Below are positions 34,289-44,359 of a DNA stretch of 64,000 bases, in pieces. The DNA lies in assembly GCF_027947595.1 (NCBI RefSeq), contig NZ_CP116257.1, positions 4,526,001 to 4,590,000 on the forward strand. Direction: 5' to 3'. The notes under the pieces are model-generated. The model had not been told where the DNA came from and did not search any database. It saw only the letters and a program-made list of their open reading frames with translations. Positions within the stretch are counted from its first letter, which is position 1, and every line of letters begins with the position of its first letter. Source of the stretch: Streptomyces lienomycini. Lineage in GTDB: Bacteria > Actinomycetota > Actinomycetes > Streptomycetales > Streptomycetaceae. A program made the position numbers and the translations under genes.

Positions 34289-34933
34289 TCAGGTCTGCCC
34301 CTGTCCCGTCTCCCGCGTCGTGCGCCCCAGGCAGGTGACGTCCGCCGGGTCGAGGCCCGCCGCGGCGACCTCGTGGAAGCCCAGCCGGTCGTAGAAGGCC
34401 CGGGCGGGCGTGTTGGCCGTCGCCATGACCAGGTGGACGGCGGGTACGCCGCGTTCGCGCAGGGCACGCCAGAAGGTCCGCATCAGGGCCCGGCCGTGGC
34501 CCTGTCCCTGGTGGTCGGGCAGCAGGTCGATGTGGAGGTGGGCCGGGTAGGCGGCCAACTCGGTCACGATCATGCGTTCCGGGTCGTGCAGCAGCCCGGC
34601 CATGACCTCGTCCGGGGTGGTGGGCGGGCCCGGTGGCGCCGGGTACCGGTCCGCGACCCGCGGCAGCCACTTCGCCCGGAACTCCTCGGCGAAGCGCGCG
34701 GTGTCCGCCGTGCCGAGGACGTAGCCGACCGCGCGGCCCTCGCCGTCGTCCAGCACGAAGGCCAGTCCGGGGTCCAGGTGGACGTAGGGTGCGGCGAAGA
34801 CGGCGGGCAGGACGGTGGGGTCGGCGTACACGGGACGGCTGTCCCGGCCGTTGTGCGCGGTCCGGACGCAGATGTCGTCGAGGGCCGGGGCGTCGGCGGG
34901 GCGGTAGGGGCGTACGAACGCGGTCGCTGTCAC
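34289..34933 (-). CDS. GNAT acetyltransferase, O-GlcNAcase HAT-like branch
   Basis: 214 residues from GTG. The N-terminal AFVRPYRPADAPALDDICVRTAHNGRDSRPVY and the FVLDDGEGRAVGYVLGTADT strand resemble bacterial relatives of the C-terminal HAT-like domain of human O-GlcNAcase. The acetyl-CoA loop is LPDHQGQGHGRALM, close to the canonical Q/RxxGxG/A, and YDRLGFHEV closes the fold. The start is 18 bp after a perfect CebR box, so control by a cellobiose- or chitin-type sugar signal is likely. Acceptor is unknown. It is divergent from the molybdoenzyme gene. Confidence 0.8.
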   Translation of the reverse strand: MTATAFVRPYRPADAPALDDICVRTAHNGRDSRPVYADPTVLPAVFAAPYVHLDPGLAFVLDDGEGRAVGYVLGTADTARFAEEFRAKWLPRVADRYPAPPGPPTTPDEVMAGLLHDPERMIVTELAAYPAHLHIDLLPDHQGQGHGRALMRTFWRALRERGVPAVHLVMATANTPARAFYDRLGFHEVAAAGLDPADVTCLGRTTRETGQGQT

Positions 34934-34951
34934 CGCAGCATCCTGCCCGGC

Positions 34952-34965
34952 TGGGAGCGCTCCCA
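34952..34965 (-). promoter_or_regulatory. Perfect CebR-type operator
   Basis: TGGGAGCGCTCCCA is identical to the 14-bp CebR consensus palindrome that controls cellobiose uptake genes in Streptomyces. It ends 18 bp before the acetyltransferase start and lies about 110 bp before the divergent molybdoenzyme gene. No ceb transport gene is in the window. Confidence 0.8.
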
Positions 34966-35074
34966 CAAGTGTCCCGCTTCGACACCCGACGCCCGGGTAC
35001 CCGGCGCCCCTCAGTGTGGCGGAGACATGGTGCGACGCGTACGCGGTGCGACGGATGTGGCTGGGAGGCCGGTG

Positions 35075-37567
35075 ATGGAGGACACGACGGACCGGATCGC
35101 GAGGCCGTGGGGCGACCGGACGCCCTACGGACGGGGCGAGACCTGGCCCGCCCGGGTGGACACGTTCCTCGCGGACGGGGTGGACCCCGGGGCGGTGCAG
35201 CGATGGGTGCAGGCCGCGTCGATCCTGCACTCGGACGGCGACGCCATGGACATCGCGGTGGCCGACGGCCGGATGGTGGGCGTACGGGGCCGGGACGTGG
35301 ACCGGGTCAACCGGGGCCGGCTGGGCCCCAAGGACCTGTTCGGCTGGCAGGCCAACGCCTCCCCGGACCGGTTGACCCGCCCGCTGGTACGGCGCGACGG
35401 GCGGCTGGTGGAGACGGACTGGGACACGGCGATGGACCTGGTGGCCACCCGCTCGCGCGAGTTGCTGGACGAGCGCGGGCCGGGCTCGATCGGCTTCTAC
35501 ACCTCCGGTCAGCTGTTCCTGGAGGAGTACTACACGCTCGCGGTCCTGGCCCGGGCCGGCATCGGTACCAACCACCTCGACGGCAACACCCGGCTGTGCA
35601 CGTCCACGGCCGCGGAGGCGTTGAAGGAGACGTTCGGCTGCGACGGGCAGCCCGGCAGCTACGACGACTTCGACCACGCCGACGTGATCGCGCTGTTCGG
35701 CCACAACATCGCCGAGACCCAGCCCGTGCAGTGGATGCGGCTCCTCGACCGCTTGGAGGGGGCCGATCCGCCGCGCCTGCTGTGCGTGGACCCGCGTCCC
35801 ACCCGCGTCGCCGCACACGCCGCCGTGCACCTCGCGCCGCGCGGCGGCACCAACGTCGCCCTGCTCAACGCGCTGCTGCACGAGACGATCCGGCACGAGC
35901 GGATCGACCGCGACTTCATCGCCGCGCACACCGTCGGCTTCGGGGAACTGGCCGCCCGGGTCGCCGACTGCACGCCGAAGTGGGCGGCGGAGATCTGCGA
36001 CGTCCCCGCCGCCCGGATCGAGGAGGCGGCCGAACTCGTCGGTACCGCCGACGCGTTGGTCTCCACGGTCCTCCAGGGCGTCTACCAGTCCCACCAGGCC
36101 ACCGCCGCCGCCGTCCAGGTCAACAACCTGCACCTGATCCGCGGCATGCTGGGCCGCCCCGGCGCCGGGCTCCTCCAGATGAACGGCCAGCCCACCGCCC
36201 AGAACACCCGCGAGTGCGGCGCCAACGGCGACCTGCCCGGGTTCCGCAACTGGCAGAACGACGCCCATGTCGCCGACCTGGCCCGGGTGTGGAACGTCGA
36301 GCCGGAGACCATCCCGCACTTCGCGCCGCCGACGCACGCGATGCAGATCTTCCGGTACGCCGAGCAGGGGTCGCTGCGGATGCTGTGGATCAGCGGCACC
36401 AACCCGGCCGTCTCGATGCCCGAGCTGTCCCGCATCCGCTCGGTCCTCTCGCAGGAGAGGCTGTTCACGGTCGTGCAGGACCTGTACCTGACGGAGACGG
36501 CGCGGCTCGCCGACGTGGTGCTGCCCGCCGCAACCTGGGGCGAGAAGACCGGCGCGCTCACCAACGCCGACCGCACGGTGCACCTGTCCCAGAAGGCGGT
36601 GGAACCGCCCGGCGAGGCCAGGCCGGACCTGGACATCTTCCTGGACTACGCGCGCCGGATGGACTTCCGGGACAAGGACGGCGGCCCGCTGATCACCTGG
36701 GACGGCCCCGAGCCGGCGTTCGAGGCGTGGAAGCGGTGCAGCGCGGGCCGACCCTGCGACTACACGGGCCTGTCCTACGCCAAGCTGCGCGACACCAGCG
36801 GCATCCAGTGGCCCTGCGACGAGCGGGCCCCCGAGGGCACCGCGCGGCTGTACACGGACGGCATCGCCTGGGCCGGCCCGGACGTGTGCGAGAGCTACGG
36901 CAAGGATTTGGAGACCGGGGCGTCGCAGGAGGTCGTGGAGTACCGCTCCCTCAATCCGGACGGCAGAGCGATGCTGAAGGCCGCCGCCTACCTGCCGCCG
37001 CACGAGGAACCGGACGAGGAGTACCCGTTCCAACTCACCACGGGGCGCACGATCTACCACTTCCACACCCGCACGAAGACCGGTCGGGCGCCCCAGCTCA
37101 ACGACGCCGCCCCGGACGTGTGGGTGGAGATCTCGACCCGGGACGCGGAGCGGCTCGGCCTCGGCGAGGGCGACCTGGTGGAGGTGACCGGCAGGCGCGG
37201 CGCCCTGCGCGGGCGGCTGCGGGTGACGGGCATCCGGGCGGGGCTGCTGTTCGTGCCCTTCCACTACGGCTACTGGGACACCGAGGGCGGGTCCGGGCCG
37301 GGCCCGGACACCCCCGGCCGGGCCGCCAACGAGACGATCGTCACCGACTGGGACCCTGCCTCCAAGCAGCCGCTGTTCAAGACGGCCACGGCCGCGCTCA
37401 CCCTCGTGGAGCGCGGGGACGGCCGGCCGTCCCCGGCACCGACCACCACCGCGTCGGCACCCGCCACCACCGGGACCGTCCGGCCCACCTCGGGCGGACC
37501 GGCGGCGCGCACGACGGAGCAGGAACCCAGCGAGTTCCCGCACGCCCACGAGGAAGGCGCCCAGTGA
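35075..37567 (+). CDS. Molybdopterin oxidoreductase lacking the N-terminal [4Fe-4S] cysteines
   Basis: 830 residues from an ATG 6 nt after GGGAGG. The overall order is that of NasC/formate dehydrogenase-type bis-MGD enzymes: WDTAMDLV, TSGQLFLEEYYTLAVLARAG, NTRLCTST with probable Mo ligand C175, GMLGRPGAGLLQMNGQPTAQNTRECG, and a C-terminal molydop-binding domain (YPFQLTTGRTIYHFHTRTKTG). The region that normally holds CxxCxxxC reads VQRWVQAASILHSDGDAMDI (41-60) and the fourth-cysteine site reads GRLGPKDLFG, so all four cluster ligands are absent. A Thr/Pro-rich tail of about 45 residues follows. Nitrate or a similar oxyanion is the family substrate, but electron entry must differ. Confidence 0.88.
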   Translation: MEDTTDRIARPWGDRTPYGRGETWPARVDTFLADGVDPGAVQRWVQAASILHSDGDAMDIAVADGRMVGVRGRDVDRVNRGRLGPKDLFGWQANASPDRLTRPLVRRDGRLVETDWDTAMDLVATRSRELLDERGPGSIGFYTSGQLFLEEYYTLAVLARAGIGTNHLDGNTRLCTSTAAEALKETFGCDGQPGSYDDFDHADVIALFGHNIAETQPVQWMRLLDRLEGADPPRLLCVDPRPTRVAAHAAVHLAPRGGTNVALLNALLHETIRHERIDRDFIAAHTVGFGELAARVADCTPKWAAEICDVPAARIEEAAELVGTADALVSTVLQGVYQSHQATAAAVQVNNLHLIRGMLGRPGAGLLQMNGQPTAQNTRECGANGDLPGFRNWQNDAHVADLARVWNVEPETIPHFAPPTHAMQIFRYAEQGSLRMLWISGTNPAVSMPELSRIRSVLSQERLFTVVQDLYLTETARLADVVLPAATWGEKTGALTNADRTVHLSQKAVEPPGEARPDLDIFLDYARRMDFRDKDGGPLITWDGPEPAFEAWKRCSAGRPCDYTGLSYAKLRDTSGIQWPCDERAPEGTARLYTDGIAWAGPDVCESYGKDLETGASQEVVEYRSLNPDGRAMLKAAAYLPPHEEPDEEYPFQLTTGRTIYHFHTRTKTGRAPQLNDAAPDVWVEISTRDAERLGLGEGDLVEVTGRRGALRGRLRVTGIRAGLLFVPFHYGYWDTEGGSGPGPDTPGRAANETIVTDWDPASKQPLFKTATAALTLVERGDGRPSPAPTTTASAPATTGTVRPTSGGPAARTTEQEPSEFPHAHEEGAQ

Positions 37568-38055
37568 ACGGCATCACCCTGACCCTGCGCACCCTGCACC
37601 GCGGCGAACGGCGCCTGGCGCACGACCTGTTGACCGCCGCGGAGCGGCACCGCACCGAGCACGAGGTGCACCACGTCGCCACCGATCTGGCCCGCTGGTC
37701 GCGCGAGCACGTGCGGCGGCTCGCCGAGGCCGCCGCGGAGCGCGGCGCAAAGCTGGGCGACCCGCCGGAGCACTCCTCGGACGGGATCTCCGCGACGCTG
37801 CGCGAGAAGGCGTCCGAGGCGGTCGTGCACCGGCCGGAGCCGGGCCTGCTCCTCCTGCGCGACCTGCGGGACCTGCACGTCGCCGCGGCGGAGAACTCCC
37901 TCTACTGGGAGATGCTGGCGCAGGCCGCCCAGGCGTCGAGGGACAGCGCGCTGCTGGCGCTCGCCTCCTCCTGTCACCCGCGGACACTGCGCCAGATGCG
38001 CTGGACCAACACCATGATCAAGAACCTCTCGCCACAGCTTCTCACCAGCCTGTGA
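37564..38055 (+). CDS. Helical partner protein of the molybdoenzyme
   Basis: 163 residues; GTG overlaps the previous stop (GTGA). The chain is almost entirely helical with a repeated heptad character (LHRGERRLAHDLLTAAERHRTEHEVHHVATDLARW; ENSLYWEMLAQAAQASRDSALLALASSC), suggesting a four-helix, ferritin-like bundle. Several His/Glu residues (EHEVHH) could bind metal, but the spacing does not give a clear di-iron site. The coupled start implies equimolar synthesis with the molybdoenzyme, either as a chaperone or as an electron-transfer partner. I do not recognise a named family. Confidence 0.72.
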   Translation: MNGITLTLRTLHRGERRLAHDLLTAAERHRTEHEVHHVATDLARWSREHVRRLAEAAAERGAKLGDPPEHSSDGISATLREKASEAVVHRPEPGLLLLRDLRDLHVAAAENSLYWEMLAQAAQASRDSALLALASSCHPRTLRQMRWTNTMIKNLSPQLLTSL

Positions 38056-38065
38056 CCTGCGCTTT

Positions 38066-38091
38066 CCCGGCCGGGTGCGATGCCGGCCGGG
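38066..38091 (+). terminator. Hairpin after the molybdoenzyme operon
   Basis: CCCGGCCGG / CCGGCCGGG, perfect 9-bp arms with an 8-nt loop, 10 bp after the stop codon. Confidence 0.7.
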
Positions 38092-38198
38092 TCCGGTGCG
38101 GCACCGGCCGCCGAATGGCGCCCGCCGGTCCGGGCACCTGATGATCCCAGTGGGATCCACCACCCTTCGACACCCCATGGAGAGAGCGAGACAGCGTC

Positions 38199-38732
38199 AT
38201 GAGTCTTCTGCGTTTGGCCGGCCGCCCGATGCTTGCCTCGATGTTCGTCGCGGGCGGCCTGCAGTCGCTGCGCAGGCCCGAGGACGTGGCCCCCGTGGCC
38301 GAGCCGATCGTGCGGCCGGTGGCCGACCGCGTGCCGGTGCTGCCGGACCGCACCGAGCAACTCGTACGGCTCAACGGCGCCGTTCACGTGGTGGGCGGGG
38401 TCATGCTCGGGCTCGGCCGCTGTCCCCGGCTGGCCGCGGTGGCCCTCGCGGCGACGCTGGTCCCGACCACACTGGCGGCGCACCGGTACTGGGACGCGAA
38501 GGACCCGTCCGACCGTGCCCAGCAGCGCATCCACTTCCTGAAGAACCTGTCGATGATGGGCGGTCTGCTCATCGCGGCCGACGACACGGGCAGCGCGCCG
38601 TCGTTGCTGTGGCGCGGCCGGCACGCCGCCCAGGACCTCAGGCACGACGCCCATCTGGTGCAGCGCTCCGTCCGGGCCGCGGCGCGTCCCGCGGTACGGG
38701 CGGGCGGCATCCGGGCCAGGCTCTGCGTCTGA
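38199..38732 (+). CDS. DoxX-family membrane protein
   Basis: 177 residues. [27 protein letters not shown] at the start is the DoxX signature (first helix, then a short loop), followed by [41 protein letters not shown] and [17 protein letters not shown]. Four membrane helices and a basic cytoplasmic tail are expected. DoxX proteins are linked to thiol/redox or quinone-related functions in actinobacteria; the exact job here is unknown. It stands between the molybdoenzyme operon and a hemerythrin gene, all on the same strand. Confidence 0.87.
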   Translation: MSLLRLAGRPMLASMFVAGGLQSLRRPEDVAPVAEPIVRPVADRVPVLPDRTEQLVRLNGAVHVVGGVMLGLGRCPRLAAVALAATLVPTTLAAHRYWDAKDPSDRAQQRIHFLKNLSMMGGLLIAADDTGSAPSLLWRGRHAAQDLRHDAHLVQRSVRAAARPAVRAGGIRARLCV

Positions 38733-38829
38733 ACCGGCGTTAGCCCGCCGCGTGCTGGGGGACCCGATCGCTTCGACGCACCCGTGGCGGGTCGGTCCCG
38801 CGACCGCCACGAACGAGCTGGAGGTGGGC

Positions 38830-39393
38830 ATGGGACACGGAGGAAACGTCATCGACGAGCTGACGACCGATCATCGTGAGGTCGAGGAGCTCTTCGGCAG
38901 GATCGAGGCGCTGCCGTCCGGTCACAAGGACCGCAAGACGTACGCCGACCAGGCCACGATCGAACTGGTCCGGCACTCGGTGGCGGAGGAGGCGTACCTG
39001 TACCCGGCCGTCCGTGAGCACGTGGACGGCGGGGAGGCCCTCGCGGACAAGGAGCTGGAGGACCACGCCGGGGCCGAGCAGATCATGAAGGACCTGGAGG
39101 GCTGCGCGGCGGACGACGCGGAGTTCGACCGGTTGATCGGCAAGCTGATGAGCGAGATCCGGGAGCACGTCGCCGACGAGGAGGGCAACCTCTTCCCCAG
39201 GCTTCGCGACGCGTGTCCGGCCAAGGCCCTGGACGAACTGGGCGACAAGGTGCGTCAGGCGAAGAAGACGGCGCCGACGCGGCCGCACCCGTCCACCCCG
39301 GACAAGCCCCCGATGAACAAACTCCTCGCCCCCGGGGCGGGCATGGTCGACCGGGTGCGGGACGCGTTGTCGGGGCGGGGCAAGTCCGGCTGA
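38830..39393 (+). CDS. Hemerythrin HHE-domain protein
   Basis: 187 residues from an ATG after GGAGGTGGG. The iron ligands follow the HHE pattern: TTDHREVEELF, ELVRHSVAEEAYLYPAV, LEDHAGAEQIM and EIREHVADEEGNLFPRL. The helical bundle ends near residue 150 and a flexible Pro/Lys tail follows. Bacterial HHE proteins bind a di-iron centre and act in O2, NO or peroxide handling. It is the last gene before a very long palindromic terminator. A DoxX-like gene sits just upstream, so a redox role is likely. Confidence 0.9.
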   Translation: MGHGGNVIDELTTDHREVEELFGRIEALPSGHKDRKTYADQATIELVRHSVAEEAYLYPAVREHVDGGEALADKELEDHAGAEQIMKDLEGCAADDAEFDRLIGKLMSEIREHVADEEGNLFPRLRDACPAKALDELGDKVRQAKKTAPTRPHPSTPDKPPMNKLLAPGAGMVDRVRDALSGRGKSG

Positions 39394-39405
39394 ACGCCGC
39401 CGCCG

Positions 39406-39453
39406 GTGCGGCGTGTGAGGGGCCCGCCGCGGCGGGCCCCTCACACGCCGCAC
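39406..39453. terminator. 48-bp perfect palindrome, bidirectional terminator
   Basis: Two 24-bp arms, starting GTGCGGCGTGTGAGGGGCCC, pair perfectly with no unpaired loop base (the centre is CCGCGG). It lies 12 bp after the hemerythrin stop and 29 bp from the end of the convergent SDR gene. Confidence 0.85.
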
Positions 39454-39482
39454 TCGCACGCCGTACCGGGCGAGGAGCGCGC

Positions 39483-40520
39483 TCACGCCCACCACTCCCC
39501 CGTCCGTTCGGCCGTCGTCCGCCCCGTCGGCGCCGCCGGGAACGGGTCGGACCCGCCCCGGAAGGCGGCGACGGTGCGTTCCAGGCCGTCCTGCCAGGTC
39601 ACGCACGGCAGCCAGCCGAAGATCTCGCGGGCGAAGCCGGTGACCGGCCGGGGCTCGACGGCCCCGTCCGCCGTGTCCTCGACGAACTCCAGCGGCGAGT
39701 CGGAACCGGTCAGGGCGATCACCAGGCGGGCGATGTCCAGGGCCGTGGGTGCCTCGTCGCCGCCGAGGTCCACGGGGCGTACCGAACGGCCGGCCGCGAC
39801 CAGCAGCACACCGTCGACCATGTCGGAGACGTAGCACAGGGGATGCCTGCGGCCGCCGTCGCCGGTGACGGTGACCGGTCGGCCGGCCAGGGCCTGCTCG
39901 ATGGCGGCGGCCGGCGGCCCCCCGCAGTCCGTCCGCATGCCGGGTCCGTAGGCGGTGAAGAGCCGGACGATCCCCGCGTTCGAGCCGTGGGCGCCCGCGT
40001 GCGCGGCGACCAGGGCCTCGGCGAACCGGGCGGCCTCGGCCCGGGCGCTGTGGGGGCGGACCGGGTCGGCGTCGTCCGGAGCGTCACCGTCGGGGGCGGG
40101 TCGCACCGGCGGCGAGGAGGCGAGCAGGAAGCGGGCGCCGTCCCGGCCGGCGACGGCCAGCGCGGCCCGGGTGCCGAGGCTGCCGGTGTCGAGGACCTCC
40201 ACGGGCCGGTCCGGCCGGGCGGCCGGGGACGCCGGGCCCGCCAGGTGCAGGACCAGGTCGTAGGGGCCGGTGAGCGCGTCCGCGCACCCGGGTTCGGAGA
40301 TGTCCCGCTCCAGGAAGCGGAAGCCGGGACGGCCGGACAGGTGGGCCACCCTCTCGGCCCGCCCCGTGGACAGGTTGTCCAGGCAGTCGACCCCGGCACC
40401 CGCGTCGAGCAGCCGGGTGCACAGGTGGGAGCCGAGGAACCCGGCACCGCCGGTCACCAGGACCCGGTCCCAGGGCCCGCGGGACTCCCCCCGCGGGCTG
40501 AACGCCGCCATCGGCATCAT
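39483..40520 (-). CDS. NAD-dependent epimerase/dehydratase-like protein without YxxxK
   Basis: 345 residues from an ATG preceded by AAAGGG. Cofactor motif VLVTGGAGFLGSHLCTRLLD at 21-40 and the CLDNLSTGR strand are typical of UDP-glucuronate decarboxylase or GalE-like extended SDRs. The catalytic stretch that should read YxxxKxxxE reads SARAEAARFAEAL, so both Tyr and Lys are missing, and the Ser-Ser-x-x-Tyr loop reads LLASSPPVRP. NAD binding may persist without dehydrogenase chemistry. The C-terminal DGLERTVAAFRG is family-typical. A repeat GCTGACGAGC lies upstream. Confidence 0.8.
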   Translation of the reverse strand: MMPMAAFSPRGESRGPWDRVLVTGGAGFLGSHLCTRLLDAGAGVDCLDNLSTGRAERVAHLSGRPGFRFLERDISEPGCADALTGPYDLVLHLAGPASPAARPDRPVEVLDTGSLGTRAALAVAGRDGARFLLASSPPVRPAPDGDAPDDADPVRPHSARAEAARFAEALVAAHAGAHGSNAGIVRLFTAYGPGMRTDCGGPPAAAIEQALAGRPVTVTGDGGRRHPLCYVSDMVDGVLLVAAGRSVRPVDLGGDEAPTALDIARLVIALTGSDSPLEFVEDTADGAVEPRPVTGFAREIFGWLPCVTWQDGLERTVAAFRGGSDPFPAAPTGRTTAERTGEWWA

Positions 40521-40945
40521 GAGGACGCCCTTTCTCCCTCGGCGAGGCGCTGACGAGCACCGACGCAACGCTGACGAGCGTGCCCCGAGTGCCCCACCGG
40601 GTCGTGCACATGCTCCGGCCGCCCGCCGTGGCCCGCCGTCCGGCCGCCGTCCGGAGCCCGCGCGAGGTCACCCTCTGTGGCCGTCGTCACGGCCGGCGGG
40701 CCCCGCACGCCGACCCCGGGGCCTGTGATCAAGCACACTCGGTGCGCCAAGTACGCCGAACTGGACGGCGTTTGGCTCCTCCCGACGGTCGGCCGGGGCA
40801 CGGAACGGCGACGACTCGCCAGTCCCTTCTGCCACGATGGTCGGCGCCGTGTACGGCTCAGTGGAACGACCGCGCAGCGCAGCCGGCCTCCTCGTTCCCT
40901 CCCGTTTCCCTCCGGGTCCCGCGACCCGCCGTCGAGTGGCGCCCT
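40521..40945. other. Divergent intergenic stretch, epimerase-like gene to MFS gene
   Basis: About 425 bp with the GCTGACGAGC direct repeat (40549-40558, 40570-40579) close to the leftward gene. The rest shows open frames but no protein-like content. The MFS frame is open from 40580, so an upstream start for that gene cannot be fully excluded, though the added residues look non-coding. Confidence 0.5.
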
Positions 40946-42250
40946 GTGTCTTCTTCCTCCGTCTCCGCCCCGCCCCCCGCCGCCGCGCCGGCCGACCGCT
41001 CGCCGTGGCGGTCCCTGCGACACCGCAGCATGCGCTGGTGGTCGGTCGCGAACTTCGTGTCGAACGCCGGTACGTGGATGCAGCTCACCGTGCAGAACCT
41101 GCTGGTGCTGCAGATCACCGGGTCGGCCGCGGCGACGGGCCTGTCCATGTCCGTCCAGGCCGCGCCCGCGCTGCTGATCAGCGTGTTCGGCGGTGCCGCG
41201 GTCGACCGCTGGCCGCGCAGACTGACCGCGGCGGTCAGCCAGGCGCTGCTCGGCACGGTCGCGTTCGTGACCGCGCTCATGGTGGCGCTGGACCGGCTCG
41301 ACGTGACCTCCCTGATGGTGCTGGCCGCCGTCACCGGCGTCATCGCCACCGTCGACGGCCCGGCCTGCTCCCTGCTGGGCAACGACCTCGTCCCGCCCGA
41401 GGACGTGCCCTCCGCGATCGGGGTGGGCGCGCTGGTGCACCAGGCGGGCCGGCTGACGGGCGCCGCGCTGGCCGGGGTGACGGTCGGCTTCCTCGGCACG
41501 GCCGCCGCGTACGCCGCCAACGGGCTGTCGTTCCTGTTCGTGGCGTCGGTCATCCCCTTCCTGCGCCCGGCGCGCGGCGCGGTCCGGCAGGCGGGGGCCG
41601 CGAAGGACCGCGGCACGAAGGACGCCATGAGCGTGCGCGAGGGGCTGGCCTTCTTCGCGCGCCGCCCCCGGCTGCTGGCGCTGGCCGGTGTCACCGGGGT
41701 GAGCGCGGTGTTCGGTCGCAACTACCAGCTGACCCTGGCGGTGCTCGTCACCGGGCCGCTGGCGGGCGGCGCCGGGTCGTTCGGCACCGTCTCCACGGTG
41801 CTGGCGGCCGGTGGCATCGTCGGTGCCGTCCTGGGCGCGCGGCTGCGCCGCCCCTCCGTGCGGGTGGTGGGCGCGCTGGCGGCGGCGGGCGGGCTGCTGC
41901 AGGTGGTGGCGGGCATGTCGCCGTCGCTGGCCGTCCTGCTGGTGATGGTGCTGCCGATGGCCGTCGTGGAGTCCGTCTCCGACACGGCCGGTACGGCGGT
42001 GCTGCAGACCGACCCGCCCGCGCACCTGCGGGGCCGGGTCCTCGGGGTGTGGGGCAGCATCGGCACGGTGTGGAGCCTGGGCGGACCACCCGCGCTGGGC
42101 CTCCTGATGGAGCTGGCCGGCGCGCGCGGCGCCCTGATCGCGGGCGGGCTGATCATCGCGGGCACCATCGGCGCGGGGCATCTCCTGCGCGAGCGCCGGG
42201 CGACGGTGCCGGGGGTGTCGCCGGTGGCGAACCTGGAGACGGCCGCCTGA
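40946..42250 (+). CDS. MFS exporter (EntS/MFS_3 type)
   Basis: 434 residues from the GTG chosen here; the ribosome-binding site is weak and the start is the least certain part. Hallmarks are RWWSVANFVSNAGTWMQLTVQNLLVLQITGSAAATGL, then FGGAAVDRWPRRLTAAVSQ, typical of EntS-like exporters with twelve helices. Later come ALVHQAGRLTGAALAGVTVGFLG and LRGRVLGVWGSIGTVWSLGGP. Substrates are siderophores, macrolides or other small molecules; nothing nearby identifies it. The gene is preceded by a 425-bp divergent region. Confidence 0.87.
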   Translation: MSSSSVSAPPPAAAPADRSPWRSLRHRSMRWWSVANFVSNAGTWMQLTVQNLLVLQITGSAAATGLSMSVQAAPALLISVFGGAAVDRWPRRLTAAVSQALLGTVAFVTALMVALDRLDVTSLMVLAAVTGVIATVDGPACSLLGNDLVPPEDVPSAIGVGALVHQAGRLTGAALAGVTVGFLGTAAAYAANGLSFLFVASVIPFLRPARGAVRQAGAAKDRGTKDAMSVREGLAFFARRPRLLALAGVTGVSAVFGRNYQLTLAVLVTGPLAGGAGSFGTVSTVLAAGGIVGAVLGARLRRPSVRVVGALAAAGGLLQVVAGMSPSLAVLLVMVLPMAVVESVSDTAGTAVLQTDPPAHLRGRVLGVWGSIGTVWSLGGPPALGLLMELAGARGALIAGGLIIAGTIGAGHLLRERRATVPGVSPVANLETAA

Positions 42251-42291
42251 ACGCTCCGCTACCCGGGCCGGGGCGGGCCGGGCGGGGGATC

Positions 42292-42819
42292 TCAGGCGGC
42301 GAGGGCCCGGCCGGGACCCAGCAGCGTGACGAGTTGGGCGCGGTGCAGTGCGGCGACCGGCTCGGCGAGGTCCGGGTGGCGCAACAGGGCGGCGGCCCGG
42401 AGATCGGCCGCGTCGGGGGCGAGCAGGCGACGGAACTCCGCGGGCGTGCCGGTCGGCGAGCCGCCCCCGGCCGGCGCGGCCACGGCCGTCGCGGCGAGGT
42501 CCGGGTCGGTCAGCAGACAGGCCGCCCAGCTGGCGACGACCTCGTCCACCCAGGTCCGCCAGGCTTCCCCGGCCGGATCGGCACGGGCCGCGCCGTCCGC
42601 GCCGGTGATCCGGTCGAGCCGGTCGGAGCCCCCGGGGCCCACGACGCCCAGCAGCGCCACATCCATCGGGGTGGGGTGGCGCAGCCGGGCCGCGACCGTC
42701 ACGGCCTGCCGGGCCTGCGCCTCGCACAGGGCGCCGGCCAGCGCGCCACCTGAGGCCGGGTAGGCGCGGGTGAGCCACTGGGCGGTCGCCGCGACGACGG
42801 GGGAGAGATCTTCGTGCAC
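42292..42819 (-). CDS. Hypothetical protein, about 175 residues
   Basis: The start is uncertain: GTG at 42819 gives VHEDLSPVVAATAQWLTRAYP, while an upstream ATG at 42933 adds 38 low-complexity residues. The body is Ala/Leu-rich and helical (GALCEAQARQAVTVAARLRHP, WRTWVDEVVASWAACLLTDPDLAATAV, RHPDLAEPVAALHRAQLVTLLGPGR). No signal peptide, membrane helix or catalytic motif is visible. I do not recognise it. It is convergent with the MFS gene. Confidence 0.55.
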   Translation of the reverse strand: MHEDLSPVVAATAQWLTRAYPASGGALAGALCEAQARQAVTVAARLRHPTPMDVALLGVVGPGGSDRLDRITGADGAARADPAGEAWRTWVDEVVASWAACLLTDPDLAATAVAAPAGGGSPTGTPAEFRRLLAPDAADLRAAALLRHPDLAEPVAALHRAQLVTLLGPGRALAA

Positions 42820-43069
42820 TGCCGGTCCGTCCGAACTGCTGGTCTTGGGGAGCACGGGTCCGTGAGAACGGTAGCCCGCGGCATGCCGCCCGGAACATGG
42901 CCCGGCTCTCCCGACCGGCGTGGCCTCGGCCACACCGCGGGCCCGGACTCCGTCCGACGGCGCCGTCGGACCGTCGTATGAACCCCGTCCTTACCCGGGG
43001 GTGCGACCCTGACCCTCGTTCGATGATCACCGGGCTCCCGCCCGGCACCACCGGTGTGGAGGAGCAGTC

Positions 43070-44338
<1,269 letters not shown>

Positions 44339-44359
44339 GGCCCGCGACGCCGCCCGGGG

